A program made the translations under genes and the position numbers. Under the pieces are notes generated by a model that worked only from the letters and a program-made list of their open reading frames with translations, made no database searches and was not told the origin of the DNA. Below, in pieces: positions 1-8,746 of a stretch of 42,455 nucleotides of DNA; position 1 is the stretch's first letter, and the number at the start of each line of letters is the position of its first letter. Location: the NCBI GenBank assembly GCA_032095175.1, contig DAMCZI010000039.1:1-42455 (forward strand). The letters run 5' to 3'. This stretch comes from DAMCZI01 sp032095175. GTDB taxonomy: Bacteria; Bacillota; Clostridia; Clostridiales; Caloramatoraceae.

Positions 1-96
1 TTTGAATAATGTATATTGCGATTTATGAATTAAGGAATATGATTTCGCATAAATGCTTAGGGTCGAGCAATGTAGAATCATTTATGCGAAACATAT
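1..96 (+). repeat. Hairpin repeat family A, copy 1 (truncated by window start)
   Basis: This is the right part of a two-hairpin repeat found five times in the window. The left arm of hairpin 1 is missing at the window edge. Hairpin 2 has arms TTTCGCATAAATG and CATTTATGCGAAA around the loop CTTAGGGTCGAGCAATGTAG. It ends about 60 bp before an IS607-type recombinase gene. Other copies have no such neighbour, so the pairing may be chance. Confidence 0.85.
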
Positions 97-157
97 AAAA
101 GCTAAAGAAATGTAATATACCATGAAATAATGGACATAATACTCATGAGGTGATTTT

Positions 158-763
158 ATGGAATATTATAGCATTGGAAAGTTTGCGAAATTGATAAACA
201 AAAGTATAGTTACATTAAGGTTATGGGACAGGAAGGGTGTTCTAAAACCAGCCTATATTACAACAGGTGGGCACAGGATGTACAGCCAGGAACAGCTTAA
301 TGAAATACTTCATATAAAGAACCAAGGTATGCCTAAAAAAATTATTGGATACTGTAGAGTTTCAAGTATAAAGCAAAAGGAGGAACTGGATAAACAAATT
401 CAGTATGTAAAAGAATACATGATAGCAAAGGGATATTGCTTTGAAATCATTTCTGAAATAGGCAGCGGAACCAACTATAACAAACAGGGACTAAATAAGC
501 TTGTAGATATGATAACCAATGCAGAGGTAGAAAAGGTAGTTATTCTCTGCAAAGACAGGCTAGTTAGATTCGGTTTTGAGATTATAGAAAATCTCTGTAA
601 AAAATATGGAACAACAATTGAGGTTATAGACAGTACTCCAAATACAGAAGAACAGGAATTAGTTGATGAGCTGATACAAATTGTTTCAGCATTAAGCCAA
701 AGGTTCCCAGGGAAAAAGGCAAACAAAGCAAAGGAACTGGTACAGGAACTAAAAGTAAATTAA
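158..763 (+). CDS. tnpA: IS607-type serine recombinase (TnpA), lone copy
   Basis: The 201-residue protein has the two-part layout of IS607 transposases. A MerR-like helix-turn-helix (residues 1-60, with YSIGKFAKLINKSIVTLRLWD) precedes a small serine-recombinase domain that opens with IIGYCRVSS, where the serine is the nucleophile. KDRLVRFGFE, typical of the family, follows at about residue 130. The length is full for the family. The ribosome site GAGGTGAT stands before the ATG. No TnpB or omega-RNA partner follows: the next gene is a TPR protein behind a terminator. It may be a solo TnpA left after loss of tnpB, or a domesticated recombinase. The family call is secure; its activity is not known. 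Confidence 0.9.
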   Translation: MEYYSIGKFAKLINKSIVTLRLWDRKGVLKPAYITTGGHRMYSQEQLNEILHIKNQGMPKKIIGYCRVSSIKQKEELDKQIQYVKEYMIAKGYCFEIISEIGSGTNYNKQGLNKLVDMITNAEVEKVVILCKDRLVRFGFEIIENLCKKYGTTIEVIDSTPNTEEQELVDELIQIVSALSQRFPGKKANKAKELVQELKVN

Positions 764-770
764 TACCCAG

Positions 771-818
771 AACCCAACTTTTGTTATGTGTGCAAAAGCT
801 GGGCTTTTATTTTAATAT
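771..818 (+). terminator. Intrinsic terminator after the IS607 recombinase
   Basis: CCCAACTTTTG and CAAAAGCTGGG form a stem with one mismatch around TTATGTGTG. A T-rich run follows, 10 to 50 bases after the stop codon. Confidence 0.8.
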
Positions 819-983
819 GAAACAGATGTATATAAAAGAATGCTGTGTATAAAAAAAATTAGAAACATGGATATAGGATTTGTAAGTTGTGATAATATAT
901 TATAATAGAAAAATAGGTGTATTAATTTTTAATAAAATGCTTTAGTGATTACTTTTAAAACTTATGAATTGAGGAAGAATGCT

Positions 984-1904
984 ATGAAAAAAAGAACCTA
1001 CATGATTAAAAACTATAGGATAATTGGTGATAAGTTTAGACAGGAGAAAAAACTTGATAGGGCAATTGAGTTTTATGAAAAGGCATATAAACATGATGGA
1101 AATAAGGATATAGAGCTGCTTTTAAGCATGGGGCTTACCTATGAGGAAATTGGGGGAATTGAGCTTGCCATGGAAAAATATTTTGAAGCTATGAAGTTGG
1201 ATTCTGAAGACCCAAGAGTATATTATTGTCTTGGAATTTTATATGATAACCAAAGAAGCTTTTCAGAAGCAATTGAGTATTATAAAACTGCCATTGAAAA
1301 AGATGAAAACTATGATAGAGCATATTTTTATCTTGCTAATGCATATGATGAGATTGGTGAGACTGAAAAGGCTATAGAGTTGTACAAAAAGACAATACAA
1401 TTGAATGCTGATGATAAATTTTCATATGTTAATCTAGGTTCGATATATGAGGAAATGGGTGAATATAAAAAAGCTCTTGAGCTTACAGAAAAGAGCCTTA
1501 GAATTGATCCGAGCTACTATAGAGGGCTTTTCAATATGGGAGTCATTTTAAATAGAATTGGAAAAGTTGAAGAAGCAGAAAAGTACTACATTGATTCTAT
1601 TGAGATAAATCCATATTCACCTGATAGCTTTATAAACTTAAGCTCTATTTATATTGATGAAAAGGAATATGATAAAGCAATAGATATTCTCAATAAAGGT
1701 ATTAAGTTTAATCCAAATTCTGCCGATGTATATTACAATAGGGCTTGTTGCTGCTGTCTTATGGGGGATTTGGAAGATTCCCTTAAGAATTTAGTTAAAT
1801 CAGTAGAGCTTGATAAGGATATATTAGAATATATGAAAACAGATAGTGAACTGGATAAACTAAGGAATTATAAAGGCTTTAAAAGGATGTTTATACAGGA
1901 TTAA
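984..1904 (+). CDS. TPR-repeat protein
   Basis: This is a 306-residue protein built almost wholly of about eight tetratricopeptide repeats from residue 10 to 290. Repeat signatures such as AIEFYEKAY, AIEYYKTAIEKDENYDRAYFYL and AIELYKKTI recur every 34 residues. There is no signal peptide or membrane segment, so it is probably a cytoplasmic scaffold. The start is placed at the ATG preceded by GAGGAAGA at a spacing of about 6; an in-frame GTG at 945 lacks a ribosome site. The last 30 residues leave the repeat pattern. It sits alone between the recombinase and an alcohol dehydrogenase. TPR proteins bind other proteins, and nothing here shows the partner. Confidence 0.88.
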   Translation: MKKRTYMIKNYRIIGDKFRQEKKLDRAIEFYEKAYKHDGNKDIELLLSMGLTYEEIGGIELAMEKYFEAMKLDSEDPRVYYCLGILYDNQRSFSEAIEYYKTAIEKDENYDRAYFYLANAYDEIGETEKAIELYKKTIQLNADDKFSYVNLGSIYEEMGEYKKALELTEKSLRIDPSYYRGLFNMGVILNRIGKVEEAEKYYIDSIEINPYSPDSFINLSSIYIDEKEYDKAIDILNKGIKFNPNSADVYYNRACCCCLMGDLEDSLKNLVKSVELDKDILEYMKTDSELDKLRNYKGFKRMFIQD

Positions 1905-2050
1905 TTAATAATACAGTATGTTAGGTTGAAAACATATTGGATGATTAGGAATACGCTACCTATAAAAATGTTGAATTTCATAGAAAAAAACCTAGATACA
2001 TAGTATGATTACAATATAGAATAATTTAACATAATAGGGGAGGGGTTTAA

Positions 2051-3100
2051 ATGCGTGGATTAGTATTTACAGAGGTTGGAAAAATTAAACTTCAAGAGGT
2101 TGAAAAACCAGTATTAAAAAATGATACTGATGTTATCGTAAGAATAACTACAACAACAATATGTGGGAGCGATGTACACCTAGTATATGGACATATACCT
2201 ACAACTCCAGGATATGTTCTAGGACATGAGTATGTTGGTGTAGTAGAGGAAGTTGGTGCAAAGGTAAAGAATTTTAAACCAGGAGACAGGATTATAGGAC
2301 CGGCAGCACCATACTGTGGGCAATGTGAAAATTGTAAAAAGGGAAATCTTGCTCAATGTCAAAATGGTGGAATTCATGGAAGTGGTAAAGAAATGGGTGA
2401 TATACCAGGAACCCATGCAGATTATGCAAGAGTACCTTTTGCAGATGTAAATCTGCTTCATGTTCCAGATAACCTGTCAGATGAACAGGTACTATTTGTA
2501 GGAGATATATTCTCAACTGGTTATCATGCTGTTGAAAAGGGAAGAGTAAAGCCAGGAAATACAGTTGTAATCTTTGGAGCAGGCCCTGTAGGTTTATGTG
2601 CTGTACAATCAGCAAAGCTTTTTAATGCAAGTAAAATAATTTTAGTTGGTAGAAAAAATCAATTAAGATTGGATATAGGTAAAAAACTAGGGGCAACTCA
2701 TATAATAAGGACAGACCAATGCAATCCTCTAGAAGAAATTGCAAGGCTTACAGATGGAAGAGGTGCAGACGTTGTTATTGAGGCAGCTGGTTCAGAAATT
2801 GCAACACAGCAGGCACTTCAGTGTGTTGGAATAGGTGGCGTTGTTTCATTAGTTGGATTGTTCCCAGGACCTATTTCACTTCCTATTCATCAAGCACTTA
2901 TGAAGAATATAACTATAGAAATGGGTCTTGGCTATTTAGGAAATATGAAGAGGCTGTTAAGCATAATTGAAGCTGGTACAGTTGATCTTACACCTCTAAT
3001 CACTCAAAAGATGAGCTTTGATGATATAGAAGAAGCCTTTAGACTTTTTGAGAAAAATCCTGATAAGGTTATAAAAATTGCAATAAAGACACAAAAGTAG
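2051..3100 (+). CDS. Zinc-dependent medium-chain alcohol dehydrogenase
   Basis: This 349-residue protein is a full-length member of the zinc medium-chain dehydrogenase family, which oxidises alcohols or reduces carbonyls with NAD(P). The catalytic zinc site is marked by TICGSD near residue 38 and GHEYVGVV near residue 61. A structural-zinc lobe CGQCENCKKGNLAQC lies around residues 91-105. The Rossmann nucleotide loop is VVIFGAGPVGL near residue 175. Residues around 190-200 (ILVGRKNQLR) replace the acidic residue typical of strict NAD enzymes, which hints at NADP. The ribosome site AGGGGAGGGG is strong. The gene is monocistronic with its own terminator. The substrate (secondary alcohol, butanediol or sorbitol class) cannot be told. 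Confidence 0.88.
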   Translation: MRGLVFTEVGKIKLQEVEKPVLKNDTDVIVRITTTTICGSDVHLVYGHIPTTPGYVLGHEYVGVVEEVGAKVKNFKPGDRIIGPAAPYCGQCENCKKGNLAQCQNGGIHGSGKEMGDIPGTHADYARVPFADVNLLHVPDNLSDEQVLFVGDIFSTGYHAVEKGRVKPGNTVVIFGAGPVGLCAVQSAKLFNASKIILVGRKNQLRLDIGKKLGATHIIRTDQCNPLEEIARLTDGRGADVVIEAAGSEIATQQALQCVGIGGVVSLVGLFPGPISLPIHQALMKNITIEMGLGYLGNMKRLLSIIEAGTVDLTPLITQKMSFDDIEEAFRLFEKNPDKVIKIAIKTQK

Positions 3101-3115
3101 ATATAAGCCATATCA

Positions 3116-3158
3116 AAATAAAAAGGATTGGAATTGTTAGATTCTAGTCCTTTTTATT
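3116..3158 (+). terminator. Intrinsic terminator after alcohol dehydrogenase
   Basis: AAATAAAAAGGATT and its near-complement AGTCCTTTTTATTT form a hairpin ending in a T-run just after the stop. Confidence 0.8.
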
Positions 3159-3305
3159 TCATGTAAATAGTGTATAGAACTATGAAACCATAGCGTTTTT
3201 AGATGAGTTTAAAAATATCATTGAGCTTGATGATATATTAAGGTTATAATACGAATATATGGAAAAACCTTGAGAACAATTTGTATGTACAATTCTGGAG
3301 GAACT

Positions 3306-4490
3306 ATGTGGAATAAAACTTTGCTTATTTTCATAAGATATTTTTTAATATTGATAATGGCATCAGGGATAATCATAAATAAAACAAATTTAACTACTCC
3401 AATGATAATATTTATGTTCATATTTTTAATAAATAACCAGCTGAGATTTTTCTCTCTGGATAGGAAAGTGTTTAAAATAATATCCTTCGTAATGGAAATT
3501 GTATTTATAGTTATTGCTTATAAATGGATTGGAGGATATCTTATTACATATCTTGTTTTAGCGGCAATGGATAGTAATATAATATTTAAAGAGCCGGTCA
3601 AGCACATATTTAACTTAGTAATAGTTTTGCAGTGTATAGTACTTTCTTTGAATGAGGCAAATGATTTTAAATTTATAAACATCTCTTTATTAATAGTAAT
3701 TATTGCAATACTGTATCTAATAAAGGATGAGAATGATAGGAAGCTTGAGGCACAAAAGCTTTATGATAAGCTAAGAATTTCAGAGGACAAGCTTAAGAGT
3801 GCCAATAGAGATTTAGAGGTTTATGCCAGCTCAATTGAAGAGATGACATTGCTAAGAGAAAGAAACAGACTTTCAAGGGAAATACATGATAGTGTTGGAC
3901 ATTCATTATCAGCGATAGTAGTACAATTAGGGGCTATTGAAAGAACAATAGATAAAAATCCAATGGCAGTAAAAGAGGTAGCAAAGGAACTTAGGAAATT
4001 TACTCAAAATAGCTTAGATGAGGTTAGAATGGCTGTAAGAGAAATAAAGCCTAAAGAATTTGATGATTATGAGGGAATATTGATTATTGAAGAGCTTATT
4101 AATAACTTTAAAAAGATGACAGGAATAGAGGTTAGGCTTGCCTTTACAAAGGAAAAATGGCCTCTAAACAGTGATCAATCCTTTGTGATATATAGAATAG
4201 TTCAGGAGTTTTTGGCCAACAGTCTAAAGCACGGAAAAGCTACATTTATTCAGATTTTTATGGCATTTAATGAATATAGATTGGCGGTTACACTAAAGGA
4301 TAATGGAGAAGGAAATGACAACATAGTAGAAGGGATTGGACTTAAGAGTATGAGGGAGAGAGTTGCAGAAATCGGAGGTACTTTCAATTACACAACAAAG
4401 CCTAAAGAAGGATTTTTAGTAAAAATAGAATTTGATAGAGTAGAGAAGCTTAAAATATATTCTCAGGAGGAAGAAAATGGACATGGTTAA
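3306..4490 (+). CDS. DesK/NarL-type sensor histidine kinase (LnrJ-like)
   Basis: This is a 394-residue membrane kinase. Residues 1-155 hold five to six hydrophobic helices, followed by a short coiled coil. A HisKA_3 dimerisation domain carries the phospho-acceptor His194 in REIHDSVGHSL. The C-terminal HATPase domain has the N box at VQEFLANSLKHG and the G box DNGEGND and GIGLKSMRERV. The ATG at 3306 has GGAGGA just before it; a TTG 36 bases upstream has none. Its stop overlaps the start of the response regulator by 14 bases, so the two are co-translated. The order kinase, NarL regulator, ATPase, permease, permease matches Bacillus LnrJKLMN, which senses and exports linearmycin-type polyenes. 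The ligand here is inferred only from that order. Confidence 0.88.
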   Translation: MWNKTLLIFIRYFLILIMASGIIINKTNLTTPMIIFMFIFLINNQLRFFSLDRKVFKIISFVMEIVFIVIAYKWIGGYLITYLVLAAMDSNIIFKEPVKHIFNLVIVLQCIVLSLNEANDFKFINISLLIVIIAILYLIKDENDRKLEAQKLYDKLRISEDKLKSANRDLEVYASSIEEMTLLRERNRLSREIHDSVGHSLSAIVVQLGAIERTIDKNPMAVKEVAKELRKFTQNSLDEVRMAVREIKPKEFDDYEGILIIEELINNFKKMTGIEVRLAFTKEKWPLNSDQSFVIYRIVQEFLANSLKHGKATFIQIFMAFNEYRLAVTLKDNGEGNDNIVEGIGLKSMRERVAEIGGTFNYTTKPKEGFLVKIEFDRVEKLKIYSQEEENGHG

Positions 4491-5133
4491 TGTAATGCTT
4501 GTAGATGATGAAAAGCTTGTTAGAACAGGTATGGAAATGATACTTAATACATATGAGGATATTAATGTTATAAGCACTGTAGCTAATGGTGAAGAAGCTT
4601 TAATGGAATGCAGAAAAAACGAACCGGATGTTATTCTTATGGATGTTAGAATGCCGAAGTGTGATGGAGTACTTGGAACAAAATTAATAAAAAAGGAATT
4701 TGAGAATGCAAAGATTTTGATTTTAACAACCTTTAATGATGTGGAATATATTCATGAGGCATTAAATTATGGAGCATCAGGATATCTTTTAAAGGATAGC
4801 GATTATGATTTGATTTATGAGGCTATAAAAGGGTGCATTAAAGGGAATGTGGTAATTAATCAGCAGGTAGCCTCAAAAATCCTAAATGAGAATATAAACT
4901 ATAATAAGAAAAGCAATTTAGAGGAGATAAAAAGCAATAATGATTTAAATGATAAGGAAATAAACATAATTAGAGAAGTAGCCAATGGATTATCTAATAG
5001 GGAAATTGGTGAAAAATTGTTTTTGTCAGAAGGTACAATAAAAAATAACATAAGCAATATACTAAATAAGCTTTCTCTAAGAGATAGAACTCAGCTTACG
5101 ATATTTGCATTTAAAAACAACATAGTTGAATAG
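4477..5133 (+). CDS. NarL/LuxR-family response regulator (LnrK-like)
   Basis: This is a 218-residue two-domain regulator. The receiver domain has the acidic pair at D10-D11, phospho-acceptor Asp56 in VILMDVRMP, the conserved Thr in ILILTTFND and a Lys in YLLKDS. A LuxR-type helix-turn-helix follows (EVANGLSNREIGEKLFLSEGTIKNNISNIL, about residues 165-200). The ribosome site AGGAGGAA lies inside the end of the kinase gene. It presumably activates the ABC operon 350 bases downstream, whose promoter has a good -10 but no good -35. No operator has been demonstrated. Confidence 0.9.
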   Translation: MDMVNVMLVDDEKLVRTGMEMILNTYEDINVISTVANGEEALMECRKNEPDVILMDVRMPKCDGVLGTKLIKKEFENAKILILTTFNDVEYIHEALNYGASGYLLKDSDYDLIYEAIKGCIKGNVVINQQVASKILNENINYNKKSNLEEIKSNNDLNDKEINIIREVANGLSNREIGEKLFLSEGTIKNNISNILNKLSLRDRTQLTIFAFKNNIVE

Positions 5134-5158
5134 GGAGAAGTGCCAGGTATATGGCACT

Positions 5159-5272
5159 ATATGTTTCGCATAAATGATTCTACATTGGACGACCCTAAAC
5201 ATTTATGCAAAATCATATTCCTTAGTTCATTAATCCCACAACACCCAATGTAGAATTTTTAGCGGGATTAAT
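5159..5272 (-). repeat. Hairpin repeat family A, copy 2
   Basis: This is a reverse-oriented copy. Hairpin 2 has arms GCATAAATG and CATTTATGC around a loop that reads TTTAGGGTCGTCCAATGTAG on the minus strand. Hairpin 1 has arms ATTAATCCC and GGGATTAAT. Its end touches or overlaps the start of a family B repeat by a few bases. The hairpin 1 stem differs in sequence from other copies yet still pairs, so compensating change has kept the fold. Confidence 0.85.
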
Positions 5273-5388
5273 ATAAATATAAATCAAAAATCTATTACAT
5301 TTCGTCTTTTTAAACATCCTAAGGTCGGACCAATACTGCAGGGCTGTTTAAAAAAACAAAATGTAAAGAATTTTACGATTTATATATA
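5273..5388. repeat. Long-hairpin repeat family B, copy 1
   Basis: One imperfect palindrome of about 115 bp. Outer arms ATATAAATC/GATTTATAT enclose ACATTTCGTCTTTTTAAACA and TGTTTAAAAAAACAAAATGT, around the loop TCCTAAGGTCGGACCAATAC. It is about 90% identical to the copy at 21485-21600. There is no coding potential. It abuts repeat A copy 2 and fills the spacer before the ABC operon promoter. Confidence 0.85.
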
Positions 5389-5443
5389 AGTGACTTAAGT
5401 AATTTTTTTAGTTACTCCTAGAACTGGCTATACCCCCATAATT

Positions 5444-5464
5444 TTTCTAAAATATAATTAGAAA
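5444..5464 (+). promoter_or_regulatory. ABC operon -10 region with inverted repeat
   Basis: A consensus TATAAT (5453-5458) sits inside the inverted repeat TTTCTA-N9-TAGAAA, 20 bases before the ribosome site of the ABC ATPase gene. No recognisable -35 lies 16-18 bases upstream, as expected for an activator-dependent promoter. A role for the adjacent NarL-type regulator is inferred. Confidence 0.4.
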
Positions 5465-5483
5465 GGTTAAGGGGGTTATTTTT

Positions 5484-6422
5484 ATGAATAATATTGTTGT
5501 AAAAAATGTAACTAAAAGATTTGATGATAAGTTAGTTTTAGATAATATATCCTTTGAAATAAAGGAAGGGGATATATTTGGACTTATAGGACCTAATGGA
5601 GCAGGTAAATCAACATTAATAGGCATTATGACTGGACTTCTTAGGGCAAATGGTGGAGATGTGACCTTAGGAGGATATTCTATAGCAAAGGAGCCATTAA
5701 AAGCAAAGGAACTTATAGGATTAGTACCACAGGAATTGGCTTTAATGGAGACATTGTCTGCTTATGATAATCTTGAATATTTTGGAGCCTTCTATGGATT
5801 GGGAGGAAGAATTTTAAAGGAGAGAATTGAAGAAGCACTTACTGTAACAGGTTTAAATGAAAAGAAGAAAGTAAAGGTTAAAAAATTCTCGGGAGGAATG
5901 AAAAGAAGATTGAATTTAGCAGTATCAATAATGCATAGACCTAAAATACTTATATTAGATGAACCAACTGTAGGTGTAGATCCACAATCCAGACATTACA
6001 TTTTTGAATTTATAAAGAAGATAAATAGAGAAAACAATACCACAGTAGTATATACTTCTCACTATATGGAGGAAGTAGAACAGCTGTGCAGCAATATATT
6101 TATTTTAGATGAGGGAAAGGAAATCGCTTCAGGCTCAAAGAGTGTGATTAAATCCATGGCAAATATAAATGGTACTATTAAGCTTGGTATTGAGAAGGCT
6201 GATGAAGAATTTTTACTTAGGATAAAGGAATTAAAGGGAGTTAAAGACTGCGCTTTAGAGAATGATGAAATTTTAATATATGTGAATGAAGAAAGTTTTG
6301 ATATAGAGGAGCTGCTGAATATAACAGCCAGGGAGCATAAAAAAATAAAAAAAGTAAATATTGAGGAAGCTTCCTTAGAGGAAGTATTCCTTTCACTTAC
6401 AGGAAAAAAATTAAGGGACTAG
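5484..6422 (+). CDS. ABC transporter ATP-binding protein (LnrL-like)
   Basis: This 312-residue ATPase drives export through the two ABC-2 permeases that follow. Walker A is GPNGAGKST near residues 36-44, the signature is FSGGMKRR, Walker B is ILILDEPTVGVDP, and the switch histidine is in VVYTSHYMEEVE. A C-terminal extension of about 80 residues is typical of the CcmA/DrrA drug-export group. The ribosome site AAGGGGG is good. Eleven bases separate it from the first permease. The exported compound is unknown; a lipophilic antibiotic is the best guess from gene order. Confidence 0.92.
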   Translation: MNNIVVKNVTKRFDDKLVLDNISFEIKEGDIFGLIGPNGAGKSTLIGIMTGLLRANGGDVTLGGYSIAKEPLKAKELIGLVPQELALMETLSAYDNLEYFGAFYGLGGRILKERIEEALTVTGLNEKKKVKVKKFSGGMKRRLNLAVSIMHRPKILILDEPTVGVDPQSRHYIFEFIKKINRENNTTVVYTSHYMEEVEQLCSNIFILDEGKEIASGSKSVIKSMANINGTIKLGIEKADEEFLLRIKELKGVKDCALENDEILIYVNEESFDIEELLNITAREHKKIKKVNIEEASLEEVFLSLTGKKLRD

Positions 6423-6433
6423 GGGTGTTATAA

Positions 6434-7588
6434 ATGAGAATAAAAGCTAGCATTATAGTTGCTTTAAAGGGAATATTATCTCAATGGAAACAGACTTTAT
6501 TAGTATTTGCTGCATTCCCTCTAATTATTGCTATGTTAATAGGGAATTCTCAAAAGGATATGTATAAACCAGATGTGAATAGAGATAAAATCAATATCAA
6601 AATTATAGATAATGACAATAGTAATGCATCAAAGAATTTTAAAGAGTTGTTTCAATCAAAGGGATTAAAAGAAATCTTTAATGTTGCAGGTAAGGCAGAT
6701 TATGAAATTACCATACCAAATAACTATGAAAATAATTTAGTCAACCTAAAGGAAACCGCTATACAGGTTGATGAAAAGAAAAGAATATCAAGAACAAACG
6801 AAGTAATTATAAAGACTGTCATAGAAGAATACACAAAAAATCTAACAGAATACATGATTATATCTAATAAAATAGCTAGCATGAGTATAAAGGATAAGGA
6901 AAAGCTTTTTAATGAGGTTATAAGCAATGTGAATAGAATTTCATCGGTTGCTTCCTTGAAGCAGAATATAGTTAAAGGGGAAAGGGTTTTAACAACATTT
7001 GAAAATCAGGCTGCAGCTATGATGACATTTATGGTGTTTACAATTATACTAAGCTGCATTGCAGGATTCAATATGGATAAGGAAAATGGAAGCAATAAAA
7101 GATTGATGTCTACTCCCATGACAAAGTGTGATTTTTTCAATTTAGATTTACTAGTATTTTTTGTTGCAAGCTTAATATATGGAATAATATATGTTTTAGG
7201 ATTTAGAGCAACAGGTCTAGCCTTTAAGGGAGCCAATCCCTTAAATATAATGGCTATATTAATATGTCAAAGCTTTTTAATTGCCAGTGTTGCAGGTGTT
7301 ATTATAGCTTTTTTCGGGAAAAATGCTGCTAATACTATAGCTATTGTGCTTATGTATAGTCATATTGTTTTTGGTAATGGATTTATTCCATTAAAGGATG
7401 TAGGCAATAAGGTATTCCTGAGTATTTCTAGATTTTCCCCGGGAAATATTATTTCAGAGGCCTATAGGAATTGTATCCTTTTTAATTCCTTTAACAGTCT
7501 TAGTAAATATTTGATTATTATGCTGTCAGCAGCACTAGTGGCATATTCCATTAGCATACTTAAAGTGAAGATTAAATGGGGGGAATAA
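6434..7588 (+). CDS. ABC-2 type permease, first subunit (LnrM-like)
   Basis: The 384-residue protein has one N-terminal membrane helix (about residues 15-37). A hydrophilic extracytoplasmic domain of about 160 residues follows, then a cluster of membrane helices from residue 195 to the end. This is the ABC2_membrane_3 layout. A conserved cytoplasmic motif, GSNKRLMSTPM, lies between the second and third helices. It follows the ATPase by 11 bases and precedes the second permease by 1 base, so the products probably form a heterodimeric channel. Confidence 0.88.
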   Translation: MRIKASIIVALKGILSQWKQTLLVFAAFPLIIAMLIGNSQKDMYKPDVNRDKINIKIIDNDNSNASKNFKELFQSKGLKEIFNVAGKADYEITIPNNYENNLVNLKETAIQVDEKKRISRTNEVIIKTVIEEYTKNLTEYMIISNKIASMSIKDKEKLFNEVISNVNRISSVASLKQNIVKGERVLTTFENQAAAMMTFMVFTIILSCIAGFNMDKENGSNKRLMSTPMTKCDFFNLDLLVFFVASLIYGIIYVLGFRATGLAFKGANPLNIMAILICQSFLIASVAGVIIAFFGKNAANTIAIVLMYSHIVFGNGFIPLKDVGNKVFLSISRFSPGNIISEAYRNCILFNSFNSLSKYLIIMLSAALVAYSISILKVKIKWGE

Positions 7589-7589
7589 T

Positions 7590-8690
7590 ATGAAGTTTTT
7601 ATATATGGTATTAGTTAACTGTAAAAGGTATTTTAAGGACTATAAAAAGATTGCTGTTATTTTTATCATTCCAATTGTAGCAGTACTCTTGGTAAAGGTT
7701 ATATCAAACCCTAATGAAAATCAGAATTTAAATATAAAAGTGGCAGTTGTTAATTTAGATAATGGACAATTGGGAAATAAACTAGTGGAGAAGATAAAAG
7801 CGCCTAGTGTTTACGATAATAAGGAAAAAGGTCTAGAAGCATTAAAAAACTATGATATAATTGCACTGTATGAAATACCAGAGAATTTTACAGAAGAAAT
7901 AAATGGGAACAAAAAGCCGATTATAAATTCTTATAAACTGGAAGAAGGAAATACTACACAAATATTTGAAGCACAAATAGAGCAGAATATAAATGAATTA
8001 TTTAAGATTGAAGTACTTAAAAAGAATAATATTATAAGTGATGGAAATGAGTTGAATAAAAATGTTGTAAAGCTTAAATATAATATGGAGAAAAGTATAG
8101 TACCAGCAGCTGATTTTTTGGGTATTATTATGATAATATTCTACCTGTTTTCGTCTTCAAGCAATATAAGTGTGGATTTGTTAGGTCTTAGACAAGGTAA
8201 AATATTGGAAAGATTTTTGTGTACTAGCAATAGGGGGTATGCAATAATTGGAAGCATATATCTTTCTATGATAATAACAGAAACTATAATATATACATTT
8301 GCATTTGTGGTGATGAAGGTACTATTTAAATTTAATTTTGTGAATTTTGAAGTTTTAGTGCTGAATATTGTTTTAATGAGCATGGTATCCATTAGTCTGG
8401 CTATAATGATTAACAGAATTTTTAAAAACCCGGGAACTACATCCTTAATTATAAACTTAATATCAATAATAATGCTCTTCCTATATGTAGGAGGATCAAT
8501 CGCAGAAACTTCAACAAAAGTTCCAAAGATTATTTTGACTCTAAGCAAATTCACACCACTTTATTGGAGTCTTTCCAGTATAGAAAAATCAGTATTATTT
8601 CCAAATGTTTTTGTGCTGATACTAATAGCACTAGTCTTCTTTAGTGCTGGAAGTATAAAGTACTCAAGCTTTGCTAAGGAATCAAAGTAA
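7590..8690 (+). CDS. ABC-2 type permease, second subunit (LnrN-like)
   Basis: This 366-residue protein has the same topology as the preceding permease: one N-terminal helix near residues 20-40, a soluble outer domain, and about five helices from residue 175 on. RQGKILERFLCTSNRGY corresponds to the coupling motif of its partner. It is the last gene of the operon, followed by a strong shared terminator. The two permeases are diverged paralogues, as in Bacillus LnrM/LnrN. Confidence 0.88.
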   Translation: MKFLYMVLVNCKRYFKDYKKIAVIFIIPIVAVLLVKVISNPNENQNLNIKVAVVNLDNGQLGNKLVEKIKAPSVYDNKEKGLEALKNYDIIALYEIPENFTEEINGNKKPIINSYKLEEGNTTQIFEAQIEQNINELFKIEVLKKNNIISDGNELNKNVVKLKYNMEKSIVPAADFLGIIMIIFYLFSSSSNISVDLLGLRQGKILERFLCTSNRGYAIIGSIYLSMIITETIIYTFAFVVMKVLFKFNFVNFEVLVLNIVLMSMVSISLAIMINRIFKNPGTTSLIINLISIIMLFLYVGGSIAETSTKVPKIILTLSKFTPLYWSLSSIEKSVLFPNVFVLILIALVFFSAGSIKYSSFAKESK

Positions 8691-8706
8691 TATGAATTTT
8701 AAAGAT

Positions 8707-8746
8707 ACAAAAATAAGGGATAATCACGATTATCCCTTATTTTTGT
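8707..8746. terminator. Bidirectional terminator between converging genes
   Basis: A perfect 18-bp stem, ACAAAAATAAGGGATAAT and its complement, closes around CACG. It carries T-runs on both strands and ends the ABC operon and the aminotransferase gene, overlapping the last codons of the latter. Confidence 0.92.

Noticed and set aside
8141..8554. Open frame of 137 codons on the minus strand
   Set aside because: It lies fully inside the second ABC-2 permease gene, has no ribosome site and has a composition that mirrors the gene on the other strand.
3306..8690. Lantibiotic or bacteriocin immunity cluster
   Set aside because: No precursor peptide, modification enzyme or processing protease is present; gene order fits the LnrJKLMN export module better.
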